This document shows positions 42,693 through 52,514 of a stretch of 64,000 nucleotides of DNA, piece by piece. The notes beneath the pieces are model-generated. The model was not told the origin of the DNA. It ran no database searches and worked only from the letters and a program-made list of their open reading frames with translations. Source of the DNA: Planctomycetota bacterium. GTDB taxonomy: Bacteria; Planctomycetota; Planctomycetia; Pirellulales; Lacipirellulaceae. The first letter of the stretch is position 1. Each line of letters starts with the position of its first letter. The position numbers and the translations under genes were made by a program. The DNA lies in the NCBI GenBank assembly GCA_024278955.1, contig JAJRSE010000059.1, forward strand, positions 1-64,000. The letters run 5' to 3'.

Positions 42693-43661
42693 TCATCCAA
42701 GGCTGGCTTGCGAATCTTTTCGGAACAACCGCCCCCGGTCAACTTCCGAAAATCCGAGGTGCTGATACATGGCAACCGCCGCGTCGTTGCTTGCCATCGT
42801 CTGAGCCTCCACCGTTCCGACGCCTCGACTTCGCAGACGCTGAAACGCTTCGCTGAGAAGATAGCTGGCCGCGCCTCGCCGACGCCAGTCCGGTTCGACG
42901 TAAACATCAAATAGGCCCGAAGTACAAACACCCCAAGAGGACGACAAAGGCTGGATGTCCCAAAACGATGCCATCGCGACGATCCGATTGTTGCTACTGT
43001 CCACAAGCTCAAACCGGTCTCGCTGCATTGCTCCCCAAACACACGCGTCCCACCAAGAAGAAGCAACCGGGTCTACCGTTTCCGCAATCCGCGTAAGTCG
43101 CCTGATCTGCCGAACACTACGAGAGAGCGGCGGGCGAAACATCTTCAAATCGCTCTGCAAAATCGGAATCTGACACGTCTCCCGATAACCTCGCTCCAGA
43201 CAAGTCTCTCGCAAAACTTGGTTCGACTCTAAAATCCCCGGTATCTCGCTACCACCGTAAAGCCCCAGGTAAAACGAATTCATCGGATTCACGCCACCCG
43301 CGTAAAGCACGCTCGCACCTCGCGAACGCAAAAATTTTTCGCTTGCCTCAAGAAGCTGATTGGCCAACGCGGGATCTTCATGTCCGGCACGTAGCATGAG
43401 CATGTAAGTCGTGCCCAGGCTTGTGTCGAGTCCCGTAAAGTCCTCGTTCGGACCAAACCCTGCGTGGACGAACCCAACCGGGACCTCGTCCTGCGTTGCC
43501 ACGATCAACCCTTCGCGATCAAAGTGCATCTTCGAGAACACGCCATATTCCAACAGCGACGCGGAAATCGGTTGCAGCAGAGTCCGTTGCGGCGGTTGAC
43601 TACGCCAAATTTCCGCCAGGTGCGGAGGATCAGTATTGCGAAACGGCCGGAGGCAATGCAC
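42693..43661 (-). CDS. Protein with two GNAT acetyltransferase domains
   Basis: 322 residues. The N-terminal half is a degenerate GNAT fold (GFVHAGFGPNEDF; SEKFLRSRGASVLYAG). The C-terminal half is a clearer one: VYVEPDWRRRGAASYLLSEA is the acetyl-CoA binding motif A, followed by EAQTMASNDAAVAMYQHLGF. Double GNAT architecture is shared with MshD and other small-molecule acetyltransferases. The substrate is unknown. It lies alone between the aldehyde dehydrogenase and the acyltransferase genes. Confidence 0.8.
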   Translation of the reverse strand: MHCLRPFRNTDPPHLAEIWRSQPPQRTLLQPISASLLEYGVFSKMHFDREGLIVATQDEVPVGFVHAGFGPNEDFTGLDTSLGTTYMLMLRAGHEDPALANQLLEASEKFLRSRGASVLYAGGVNPMNSFYLGLYGGSEIPGILESNQVLRETCLERGYRETCQIPILQSDLKMFRPPLSRSVRQIRRLTRIAETVDPVASSWWDACVWGAMQRDRFELVDSSNNRIVAMASFWDIQPLSSSWGVCTSGLFDVYVEPDWRRRGAASYLLSEAFQRLRSRGVGTVEAQTMASNDAAVAMYQHLGFSEVDRGRLFRKDSQASLG

Positions 43662-43788
43662 GGCAGACTGAGGGGAGAAAAGGATTGTAGGAAAAAGAAA
43701 ACGGCAAGACCGTAATTATGCCATGCCGATTGCGAGGAGCAAGCCAGCTACCCCCCTTCTGCACCAATTTCAAGGTCGAGACCACGGT

Positions 43789-44748
43789 TCACGCTGCCCT
43801 CTGATTTCGTCTTTGGCGTCTGAGGACGCGACGATCTGTCGGTTCCCCCTTCCAGCGACGATGAACCCACCAATACTGCTCAGGCGTCTGGCGAATCAGG
43901 CCCTCCAATTGCTCGGTATACCATTGGGTTAGCAGCGGGATCGTGCCCAGGTCGAAGTCGTTGTCGGCCGGATCCACAATGCCTGCCACTTGCATTTCCA
44001 TATACAGCGGCTTTTTCCCCCGCACTGAAGCGAGAACCACAGTCGGAGCCAAACCACTGAGCGTAAAGACAGATACCGCCTTGTGGGTCGACGCAGGGCG
44101 GCCGAAAAAATCGACCCAGCATCCATTCACTCCCGCGTGTTGATCCCCAAGCAAATTCAGAGTCCCGCCTTGTTTGAGCAGCAACGCCACCTCAGGGCCA
44201 CTTCCTTCCTTGGGCAATATATATTGGCCCGTCGCCCCACGAAACCGATTCACAAACCGGTCGAGATACGGATTATCCAGGGTCCGAGCAATCGTATGCG
44301 AGGGAAAACCGTGGAGCGCCAGCATGTAGCCGCCCATCTCAAAATTGCCCAAATGCCCCGAGATCATTATCGTGGGTCGATCGTCGATCAGACGTTGGAA
44401 AACTTCCTTCGTCCCCGGCAGTGCAGAATGGTCCCGCCAATTCGAGCGATGAACCTTACGCGGCGCATGGGCAATCTCGACAACCATCAGCAGCAGATGC
44501 TCCCACATCCCCTGGGCAATCTCGTCGCGATCTTTCTGCGACAGCTCAGGAAAAGCAAATCGAAGGTTTCCCTCGACCACGTCGCGCCGCAGCTTCAGCA
44601 CGTGCCAACAAAACCAAGAAAATCGCTTCGAGTAGGCCGCACACGTACCCAGCGGTAACGCCTGGATAATGCAAATTAACAGCCGCACCACGGCATAAAC
44701 AGAAAAATCAACGAGTTTCTTTGCGTGCACCTCAGCAAGTCCTTCCAA
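43789..44748 (-). CDS. Lipid A-type (HtrB/LpxL family) acyltransferase
   Basis: 319 residues with one N-terminal membrane segment (VYAVVRLLICIIQALPLGTC). The motif SGHLGNFEMGG is the H-x4-E/D-like catalytic motif of HtrB/LpxL acyltransferases, and GVNGCWVDFFGRPASTH is the second conserved block. Such enzymes add a secondary acyl chain to lipid A or glycolipid on the inner membrane. A family member in a planctomycete fits an LPS-bearing outer membrane. The gene is upstream of and on the opposite strand from tRNA-Arg. Confidence 0.85.
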   Translation of the reverse strand: MEGLAEVHAKKLVDFSVYAVVRLLICIIQALPLGTCAAYSKRFSWFCWHVLKLRRDVVEGNLRFAFPELSQKDRDEIAQGMWEHLLLMVVEIAHAPRKVHRSNWRDHSALPGTKEVFQRLIDDRPTIMISGHLGNFEMGGYMLALHGFPSHTIARTLDNPYLDRFVNRFRGATGQYILPKEGSGPEVALLLKQGGTLNLLGDQHAGVNGCWVDFFGRPASTHKAVSVFTLSGLAPTVVLASVRGKKPLYMEMQVAGIVDPADNDFDLGTIPLLTQWYTEQLEGLIRQTPEQYWWVHRRWKGEPTDRRVLRRQRRNQRAA

Positions 44749-44891
44749 GTAGAGAGGCCACTATTGTGCGCGAACTGGCCAACTTAGCGATAGATCGATT
44801 TGTTGAGTGCAGAATCTTAGGAATTAGGAGATCGGTCAGCCAAATTTAGCCCGTGACAGAATCGAGGTAAGTCATTACCCTGTATCACTAA

Positions 44892-45274
<383 letters not shown>

Positions 45275-46870
45275 ATGCAATTCTTCTCTCGGTCGAATAT
45301 TACCAATTTCATTCTCAGCTTCGCTTGGCTAGCTATCCCGGCGAGTGGCTTTGCCGATGATTTTTCGTCTCCGAATGTTAAAATTCGTGAGCAAATGGTT
45401 CGCCGCATCGACTCGTTGCTTGCCGAGCGATGGGCTGAGGAGGGAGTGGTGCCGGCTCCTGTGGCGAAACAGGGGGAGTTTTTGCGGCGTGCTTCGCTCG
45501 ACCTCAATGGCGTCATTCCGCGTGCCTCAGAGGTTCGACAGTTTCTCTCCGACGAACGTCCTGAGAAACGAAGCCTGCTGATCGACCAGCTGCTCGCCTC
45601 TCCCCGGTATGCCTCGCATTTTGCTACGGTATGGCGCAATCGGATCTTGCCCCATGAGATTGAGATGGAGCATCTGCGTGAGGCAGTCGGGCTGCATCAG
45701 TGGCTACGGGAGCGTTTTGCTCGGAATCTTCGGTACGATAACCTGGTCGAAGGCCTGCTGTTGGCAACCGGTGACGAAGGGCCCGGCCCGGGGCTTTATT
45801 TTCGTGCTCATGATTTGGTTCCAGAAAAAATTGCTTCCAGTGCCTCGGAGCTTTTCTTGGGCTTAGACCTTCAATGTGCCCAGTGTCACGACCATCCTTT
45901 TGCCGATTGGTCGCAGCGAGACTTTTGGGGATTTGCCGCATTTTTTGCTCGTGTCCGTTCGCCTGACAATCCTAGGAGGGATACCTCTTATCGGTTGATT
46001 GATAGCGGCCAAGGGGAAGTGCTCCTCCCTGATACCGAGGAGGTCGTTCCGCCCAAGTTTCTGCAAGCGTCGCTTGCGACGGAAGACCGGCTGCAATCTC
46101 GTCGTATGCAGATTACGCTTTGGATGACTTCTCGGGATAACCGACTTTTTGTCCGAGCGGCTGTCGATTGGGCTTGGTCCCACTTGTTCGGTCGTCGGCT
46201 TGTTGTATCGCTTGAGCATGTTGATGAACTTGAATCTTTGACGAACAGCCAGCTTCTTGAAGAGCTGGCTGACTACTTTGTTGATACCGGGTTCGATTTG
46301 CAGGAACTTTTACGTACTTTGACAAACACGCGTGCTTATCAGCTTTCGGGCCATCCTGAGAACACGGAAGCAAATTCGCCCGATTTTTTTGCCTCGATGC
46401 TTGCGAAGCCGTTAACTCCTGAGCAGCTCTACGACAGCTTCCTTGTCCTGTCGCCGCTACGTAACGACGGAGGAGAGCCGGGCGGCGCACAGCTTGGACT
46501 GGGGAGTATGTCGATTGATCCTCGGCGAATGGAATTTATTCGCCGTATGCGTTCGCCTCCAGGTGATGCGACTGAGTTCCGATGGGGAACCTTGCAAGCC
46601 CTTATGTTGATGAATGGCCAACTAATGGACCACCTGACTTCGGCAGATCGTAGTCGCGTGTTAGGAGCACTGAACACGCCATTTCTGACTGAAGCCGAGC
46701 AGGTCGAAGCTGTTTTTCTGGCGACGTTGTCGCGGCCGCCTACTGCTGGGCAACTAGCCGCTTGTGTTGAGTTGCTACGCGAGTGTGATTCGCAGGAGGA
46801 CCGAGTGCGAGCTTTGGGCGATATGCTTTGGGCAATTGTGAATAGCACCGAATTTGGTTTCAATAGGTAA
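45275..46870 (+). CDS. Planctomycete DUF1549/DUF1553 protein
   Basis: 531 residues. The N-terminal signal peptide (ITNFILSFAWLAIPASGFA) leads into a DUF1549 domain (EFLRRASLDLNGVIPRASEV, ASPRYASHFATVWRNRILP). A CxxCH motif in LQCAQCHDHPFADWSQRDF near residue 205 is of the kind used for haem c. A DUF1553 domain follows (LFVRAAVDWAWSHLFGRRLV, ADYFVDTGFDLQELLRTL). Planctomycetes carry dozens of these paired with DUF1501 proteins, as here. The family's function is not settled; an extracytoplasmic redox or polysaccharide-related role has been proposed. Confidence 0.9.
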   Translation: MQFFSRSNITNFILSFAWLAIPASGFADDFSSPNVKIREQMVRRIDSLLAERWAEEGVVPAPVAKQGEFLRRASLDLNGVIPRASEVRQFLSDERPEKRSLLIDQLLASPRYASHFATVWRNRILPHEIEMEHLREAVGLHQWLRERFARNLRYDNLVEGLLLATGDEGPGPGLYFRAHDLVPEKIASSASELFLGLDLQCAQCHDHPFADWSQRDFWGFAAFFARVRSPDNPRRDTSYRLIDSGQGEVLLPDTEEVVPPKFLQASLATEDRLQSRRMQITLWMTSRDNRLFVRAAVDWAWSHLFGRRLVVSLEHVDELESLTNSQLLEELADYFVDTGFDLQELLRTLTNTRAYQLSGHPENTEANSPDFFASMLAKPLTPEQLYDSFLVLSPLRNDGGEPGGAQLGLGSMSIDPRRMEFIRRMRSPPGDATEFRWGTLQALMLMNGQLMDHLTSADRSRVLGALNTPFLTEAEQVEAVFLATLSRPPTAGQLAACVELLRECDSQEDRVRALGDMLWAIVNSTEFGFNR

Positions 46871-46890
46871 CGGAAATGAGGAGGCTTGCA

Positions 46891-48219
46891 ATGCGAAACA
46901 GCGAGTTGAGTCGACGGCAACTGCTGAGCTTTATGGGGCTTGGCCTTGGGGCGTCTTGCGGTGCTGGTTGGTTGCCTGCGTTAGCCGAGAGTGTTGCAAC
47001 CGACCCGCGGCGCCGTCGACACTGTATTTTGCTCTGGATGAATGGTGGTCCTAGCCAAACCGATACGTTTGACATGAAACCGGGCCACGCCAATGGGGGC
47101 GAATTCAAAGAAATTGCGACCAAGGCTCCTGGGCTTCGCTTTAGCGAACATTTGCCGAAGCTGGCCGATCATGCCGAGCAGTTGGCTGTGGTTCGTTCAA
47201 TCAGCACGGCCGAAGGCGACCATGCCCGTGGCACGCATCTTGTTCGCACAGGCCATCCTCCGGCCGGCGGTGTGGCTTATCCCTCGATAGCCTGCTCGCT
47301 TGCCAAGCAGCTCGAATCGCAGTCGAATCTGCTACCGAACTATGTGAGCGTTGCCCCGAGAACTCAGGTGAGCCCCGCTTCGTTTGGCCCTGGTTTTCTT
47401 GGCCAAAGCTATGCGCCAGCGATCGTTGGAGGTGTTTCTTCCGATGCGGCGGCATCGGAAGGGGCTGGCGAGAGAGCTATGGATTTGAAGCTGGAACACA
47501 TCGATTGGCCAGCAGGAGTTGACTCTCGGCAGGGGATTCGGCGCAGGCAGCTTTGGGAACGATTCCAGAAGGATTTTCTTCAGCATCGGCACGTTGAAAC
47601 CTTTCGTGCCCACGATGCTTTGATTCGCAACGCGACCGAGATGATGCGTCCTGAGGTTCGCCAGGCATTCGATCTGGCTGAGGAATCGGAATCGACCCGC
47701 AGTAAGTATGGCCCTGGGCTGTTTGGCCAAGGCTGTCTGCTTGCTCGACGTTTGGTCGAACGTGGTGTTCCATTTGTTGAAGTGGCCTTGGGAGATGGGC
47801 TTGCTTGGGACACTCATCAGGATAATTTCAGTCAGGTCAGGAGCCTTTCTGAGCAGCTCGACGCGGGCTGGGCCAACTTGATGGCAGAGCTGAAAGAACG
47901 CGACTTGCTTGAGAGTACAACAATCCTTTGGATGGGCGAGTTTGGCCGTACGCCGACGATCAATGGAAACGCAGGCCGCGACCATTTTCCTGCCGCTTGG
48001 TCGTGTGTGTTTGCAGGCGGTGGAATCGAGGGAGGCCAAGCCTATGGTAGGACGAGCCCCGATGGGACGGTTGTGGAAGAGAATCAAGTTGGAATCGGCG
48101 ATGTGCTTGCTACCCTTTGTACTGCGATGGGGGTTTCGCCTAAAGAAGAAAATGTGACGCCTGCCGCGAGACCGGTCAAGCTGGCCGAAGGGACTCCGAT
48201 TCGTAAAATATTGGCTTGA
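46891..48219 (+). CDS. DUF1501 protein with Tat-type signal
   Basis: 442 residues from ATG 46891, seven bases after AGGAGG; the track start at 46876 lies before the ribosome-binding site. The twin-arginine segment SRRQLLSFMGLGLGA indicates folded export. Sulfatase/alkaline-phosphatase-superfamily-like motifs appear: LWMNGGPSQTDTFDMKPGH, SISTAEGDHARGTHL, and IWMGEFGRTPTING with GRDHFP. The gene is 20 bp after the DUF1549/1553 gene and four bp before the EF-hand gene, clearly one operon. Catalysis is unproven. Confidence 0.9.
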   Translation: MRNSELSRRQLLSFMGLGLGASCGAGWLPALAESVATDPRRRRHCILLWMNGGPSQTDTFDMKPGHANGGEFKEIATKAPGLRFSEHLPKLADHAEQLAVVRSISTAEGDHARGTHLVRTGHPPAGGVAYPSIACSLAKQLESQSNLLPNYVSVAPRTQVSPASFGPGFLGQSYAPAIVGGVSSDAAASEGAGERAMDLKLEHIDWPAGVDSRQGIRRRQLWERFQKDFLQHRHVETFRAHDALIRNATEMMRPEVRQAFDLAEESESTRSKYGPGLFGQGCLLARRLVERGVPFVEVALGDGLAWDTHQDNFSQVRSLSEQLDAGWANLMAELKERDLLESTTILWMGEFGRTPTINGNAGRDHFPAAWSCVFAGGGIEGGQAYGRTSPDGTVVEENQVGIGDVLATLCTAMGVSPKEENVTPAARPVKLAEGTPIRKILA

Positions 48220-48223
48220 TAAC

Positions 48224-49816
48224 ATGGGTAGGTCTTCTGTCTGGTTTTTCGGACTAGCTGTTTTTGCCGTGACGTTGGGTTGCGGGGAGAAGAGCAAGCC
48301 CCTGCCACAAGCAACGAAGGCGGTCGAGAACATTGAAACGGTAGACGCAGCGCCGTCTCGCGAGGAAGTGCTCGCCGATGAACCGGTGGAAACCAAGATC
48401 GAAGTCGAGGCTGAAACGACTGCAAAACCTGAGCGAGTTATTTTCTTGACGCCTGGCGGGCCACTGGTCGCGGATATTTTTCTTTCGATCGCCGGGCATA
48501 GCCATGGCAAGCTTCTTGAGGAGCAGATCCAACGGGTGCTTACAGCTGCCGATACCAACGACGATGGCAAGCCTACGTGGGCTGAGTGGAAAAAGAATGA
48601 GAAGTTTTTTGAGGAGGAACTTCCGGAAGCTCCTTCCCCCAACCGCCGGCAGATGAAGCAGTGGATCGAAAGATACGATCAGAACTTTGACAAAAAAATG
48701 CAGGCCACAGAGGCGGCGTCTTGGCTTGGGCGTGGCCAGGGCGGAAGTGTTCGGGCATTTTCGGTTCGGAGCAGTCGGTCTTATGTTACGAATCTCGTTT
48801 CGGGATCTCGTGTTTGGCAGTTGCTTGACAGGGACAACGACGAGCGGCTCTCGGAGGATGAGATTCGGCACGCGACCGATCGATTTTGGCAGCTTGATGC
48901 CGACGACGATCGCATGATTACGTCAAGCGAGTTGGCGACCTTGGAAGAGCAGCTTCAGACAGCAGGTGGTCGCAGCTTTCGCAGTAAGTATGTATTGAAC
49001 CGTTACGCAGCGATTCATTTGGATTCGACATTCGAGGCGGATCGCTTGGATTCGTTGTTGAGCGATTTTTACGCTCCGCGGCAGAATCTGAGACCAAGCA
49101 GTTTTCCTGATTTGCCAAATTTGTTTGCTACTTTGGATATTGACCGGAACGAGTGGCTTGATGAGGACGAGCTGTCGGAGCTTTTTCGCATTGACCCGAG
49201 GGTTAAGGTTTCGATTTCTTTTCACGATTCGGAAGATAGCCGTAAACCTGCGAAGGTCTGTGTGGAGGGATTGGCTGAAGGCGTTTCCTTGGTGGCACAG
49301 AATTCGGACGATCGTGTTGTGATTTCGCTTGGCACGACTCGGTTGATTATTTCTGCTCATGATCTTACGACAGTCGAGGGGCAAGATTCTGCTCTCAGGA
49401 GAAGCCAGATTCGTCTTATGGTTCACGACCAAGGGGACGTGTTGTTTCGAGAAATCGACTCGAACGACGATGGCCGACTGGGAGAACGCGAACTTACTTC
49501 GTGTGGCGAACGCATGAAAAAGTACGACGCGAACGGCGACGGGCAGCTTACGATCGACGAATTCCCGTACTCGATGGTCGTTGCCTTTCTTCGAGGAGAG
49601 GAAGCGAGCAAGAGAGGGTTTTATACGCCGAATACCGCGGTCGCAAAATCTCATGGCGAGGGTACCCCTCTTTGGTTTACGCAAGCCGATTTTAATGCGG
49701 ATGGAGATCTCAGCCGGCGGGAGTTTCTTGGTTCGAGCGATCGATTCGAGAGCCTTGATTTGAACCGCGACGGATATGTTGATGCGGAAGAGGCGGTCGC
49801 GTACGAGGCGGATTGA
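48224..49816 (+). CDS. Lipoprotein with multiple EF-hand repeats
   Basis: 530 residues. The lipobox is VTLGCGEK near residue 18, so the mature protein is membrane-anchored. At least seven EF-hand loops of the D-x-D/N-x-D/N-G type are visible: DTNDDGKPTWAEW, DRDNDERLSEDEI, DADDDRMITSSEL, DSNDDGRLGEREL, DANGDGQLTIDEF, DFNADGDLSRREF and DLNRDGYVDAEEA. The central region (roughly 310-400) is divergent and beta-rich. It probably binds calcium in the periplasm. It follows the DUF1501 gene by four bp, suggesting that all three act together. Confidence 0.88.
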   Translation: MGRSSVWFFGLAVFAVTLGCGEKSKPLPQATKAVENIETVDAAPSREEVLADEPVETKIEVEAETTAKPERVIFLTPGGPLVADIFLSIAGHSHGKLLEEQIQRVLTAADTNDDGKPTWAEWKKNEKFFEEELPEAPSPNRRQMKQWIERYDQNFDKKMQATEAASWLGRGQGGSVRAFSVRSSRSYVTNLVSGSRVWQLLDRDNDERLSEDEIRHATDRFWQLDADDDRMITSSELATLEEQLQTAGGRSFRSKYVLNRYAAIHLDSTFEADRLDSLLSDFYAPRQNLRPSSFPDLPNLFATLDIDRNEWLDEDELSELFRIDPRVKVSISFHDSEDSRKPAKVCVEGLAEGVSLVAQNSDDRVVISLGTTRLIISAHDLTTVEGQDSALRRSQIRLMVHDQGDVLFREIDSNDDGRLGERELTSCGERMKKYDANGDGQLTIDEFPYSMVVAFLRGEEASKRGFYTPNTAVAKSHGEGTPLWFTQADFNADGDLSRREFLGSSDRFESLDLNRDGYVDAEEAVAYEAD

Positions 49817-49822
49817 TCGTGA

Positions 49823-50010
49823 CAGATTGAACGAATCCCCAAGGTTTTCGGCGAGATGCCGCCGTATCAGGCGTGCGAGTTTCATATCCTCAAGGAACTG
49901 ACCAAAGCAGTGCAGCACGCGGTAGCTAGGATTCGGAAAGAGTTGGCCGCCACAAGGCAGAAACTCGACCGCGACCCTCCTCCACTGCCTGGGAATCAAT
50001 CACCACCAGC
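49823..50010 (+). pseudogene. Transposase fragment
   Basis: In the frame containing the track ORF at 49856, the peptide VFGEMPPYQACEFHILKELT and [19 protein letters not shown] resembles the middle of a DDE transposase family common in planctomycetes (the FGxxPHQxCxFH pattern). It begins just after the EF-hand gene and loses similarity about 60 residues later. No terminal repeats are seen. It is decayed. Confidence 0.6.
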
Positions 50011-50140
50011 TCTCATTCAAATCCCGAGGTTCAGATCAGGGTTTCACCGGAGTAGAAGAAGCCGATGCAGTACTCTATAACTCTAGTTTAGTGAAGCTTT
50101 CCCTTTTTATTCATAGCGACCTACTCACTCGGAGATAAAG

Positions 50141-51052
50141 ATGGCGATAAAATTCCCACAAAGAGCTCTCTGTTTCTTGATCTTTGCCATCGCAGCATGC
50201 CCAATCACCTTTGCGGAAGAAGAAAAAAACTACACTCAAACCAAAAATGTCGTCTATGCCGAAGTCCACGGCATTGGCCTGCTCTTAGATGTTTTTACTC
50301 CCACTGAAGCTGCGAACGGCTTGGCCATCGTCGACGTCGCGAGTGGAGCCTTCCACTCCGACCGGGGGAAAATCAACGACCATAAAAAAGCAGGGATCTT
50401 TGATACGTTTTGCGGCAAAGGATATACCGTGTTCGCAATTCGCCCCGGTTCAATTTCAAAATTTGGAGCCCCCGAGATGATCAAAAATCTCAATCAGGGC
50501 ATTACCTGGGTGATTGATCATGCCGAGAAGTATAGCGTCGACCCCAATCACATGGGGTTATTGGGAGCTTCAGCCGGTGGCTACTTGGCCTGTCTCGACG
50601 CAGTTTCTTCCGAAGAAGGCAGCCCCGCCGAGTGTTTCAAAGCAGTCGGCGTTTTCTTTCCCCCAACCGATTTGCTGAACTACGGCCCTATTCAGCTCCA
50701 AGTTCGCACCGATCCGTTTCTTGGAAGAACCGTACGGAAACTTCTCTTCCGCGAAGGCTTTGGCAAAATGACCGATGAGGCCATTGAAGAGCGTGTCATA
50801 AAGTTTTCGCCCGCACGCCGCGTCACTTCCGAGTTGCCGCCGTTCTTGTTCATCCACGGCGACGCCGATCCCTTGGTACCGTTACAGCAGTCAGAAATCA
50901 TGGTCGCTGCGTTGAAAGAAGCCAACGTTTCCGCGGAACTTATCGTCAAGGAAGGGGGAGCCCACCCTTGGCCAACCATCGCAGAGGAAGTCAAAATCAT
51001 GAGCGACTGGTTTGATAAAACCCTAGAGTCGGAAGCCACCGCAACCAAATAA
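50141..51052 (+). CDS. Secreted alpha/beta-hydrolase (esterase)
   Basis: 303 residues with a signal peptide (LCFLIFAIAACPITFAEEE). The nucleophile motif GASAGG is near residue 147. The late FIHGDADPLVPLQQSE carries the acid residue and GGAHPWPT the catalytic His. The fold is that of acetylesterase/dienelactone-hydrolase-like proteins. The signal implies periplasmic action on an ester or polysaccharide acetyl group. It is convergent with the PHP hydrolase gene. Confidence 0.82.
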   Translation: MAIKFPQRALCFLIFAIAACPITFAEEEKNYTQTKNVVYAEVHGIGLLLDVFTPTEAANGLAIVDVASGAFHSDRGKINDHKKAGIFDTFCGKGYTVFAIRPGSISKFGAPEMIKNLNQGITWVIDHAEKYSVDPNHMGLLGASAGGYLACLDAVSSEEGSPAECFKAVGVFFPPTDLLNYGPIQLQVRTDPFLGRTVRKLLFREGFGKMTDEAIEERVIKFSPARRVTSELPPFLFIHGDADPLVPLQQSEIMVAALKEANVSAELIVKEGGAHPWPTIAEEVKIMSDWFDKTLESEATATK

Positions 51053-51097
51053 AAGTCAGCATCTCGTTTGCCCTTCCCGTCCACTCCCAACACTCAT

Positions 51098-52402
51098 TTA
51101 CTTCTCTCCCTCAACCAAGTAAATCGGATTACTAAGCACCCACGGATACCGCTGCCCCGCCAAGACTTGAATCGCTTCCATCCGGTAAACCCCCGACTTT
51201 TTCAAATCAAGCACTAGCTCCTTGTCCTCGACTTCGGAAAAGGTCTGCCCATTACGAACCACACGAATCTGCGCCACAGTGGGCAAGCTGACGTGTAGCG
51301 TCATCCCTTTTTCAAATGAAATCTCGTCGCCGACCGTTCCGACCGGCTTGCCTTGACCCTCAACCCAGAAACCAACCGACGGCAAAGGGGCAATTAGCTC
51401 GAAGCCCAAAATAATACGCCCGTCACGAAGCGCACCACGGACCGTATGTTCGTTGATCTCCTCAATCTGCAAAAACGTCCCCACATGACGCATGCTGATT
51501 TCGTACGGATCGAGCTGAATGGTTTTCAGGACCTTACGCTCTTCTGGTTTCTCAGTCTGTCCAAAAGCAGCCAGCAACATCTTGGCACGCAAACCATCGC
51601 CTGTCCAAACCACTTCGTCGGCATAGTCGAGCACCTCGACGCCTCCACCAGGCAAAGCAACTATCTGTAGCTTCTGGTTCTGATGGCTATCGTTGCCTGC
51701 AATCCCAGGATACCGTTCGGCTGTTGTGAGCTGATCAAACCGAGTAAGAAATCTCTCGGGATAGTCGAGAAACGAGCAGAAGGCCGACTCGGGATGCTTC
51801 TGCACGGCTCCCATGTTCATCACCATCGCAGTGATAAGCATCGCGATCGGTTCGTCTTTCGCATCGCTATGAGTATTGTAAATCTCAATTCCGTCGTACT
51901 TCGTGCGGTCGAAAGTCGGAACTTCTTCTTGATGGCAAAGAAAACGCACATCGTCTTCTCCTTCACGGCCAGGCCAGTGCAGCGAGTTCTTCAAATCGCT
52001 GGAGCTTTCGGTGCCGGCAAGAAAATACACGTCTTCATACCATCCCGTCACATTCTCGGCCACAACATCAACCTCACGGCTCTTATGCTCAGTAAAGCCA
52101 ATCACTTCTGTGCCAGTAAGCTTCGCCGCAGCGACAATCTCTTCTAGCGTGCCATTACTATCGTGCGAAAAATGGCTGTGAAAATGAAACCTGCCACGTA
52201 CAAACGGGTAGGGCACCTCAACCGCCTCGATGCCTTCTGCCAGCAAAGCCCGCTCGCGATCAAGTTTCTCTAAAAAAGGCTCACTCAACCGCCGAAGCAC
52301 AGGCAACCTCGGCCCCGCCTCCTTCTGCGCCCAGGCAGCCTCGGCAACAAAAAACGTAACAAGCAAAAACGTACAAAGGTTCAGAGTCGATCGAATCGCC
52401 AT
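51098..52402 (-). CDS. Secreted PHP-type metal-dependent hydrolase
   Basis: 434 residues from ATG 52402, where a signal peptide begins (TLNLCTFLLVTFFVAEAAWA); the track start is 10 codons earlier. The N-terminal metal site HFHSHFSHDSNGTLEEIV matches CehA/McbA-like and PHP-fold phosphoesterases, followed by GFTEHKSREVD and later GNDSHQNQ. These positions fit a multi-metal centre. The C-terminal part is beta-rich. Its gene is the last of the sugar transporter operon (83 bp after the permease stop) and it may act on the imported substrate; substrate unknown. Confidence 0.78.
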   Translation of the reverse strand: MAIRSTLNLCTFLLVTFFVAEAAWAQKEAGPRLPVLRRLSEPFLEKLDRERALLAEGIEAVEVPYPFVRGRFHFHSHFSHDSNGTLEEIVAAAKLTGTEVIGFTEHKSREVDVVAENVTGWYEDVYFLAGTESSSDLKNSLHWPGREGEDDVRFLCHQEEVPTFDRTKYDGIEIYNTHSDAKDEPIAMLITAMVMNMGAVQKHPESAFCSFLDYPERFLTRFDQLTTAERYPGIAGNDSHQNQKLQIVALPGGGVEVLDYADEVVWTGDGLRAKMLLAAFGQTEKPEERKVLKTIQLDPYEISMRHVGTFLQIEEINEHTVRGALRDGRIILGFELIAPLPSVGFWVEGQGKPVGTVGDEISFEKGMTLHVSLPTVAQIRVVRNGQTFSEVEDKELVLDLKKSGVYRMEAIQVLAGQRYPWVLSNPIYLVEGEK

Positions 52403-52514
52403 AGTTTGTTTTCCTAATACGGCTTCTTCCATTGAATCGGGAATTGCAGAAAACTACCCTTGGCGGTTAAATATTTTTGCAGTTCCCCCGCTGTGGTTCA
52501 ACTAAAAAAGTCGC

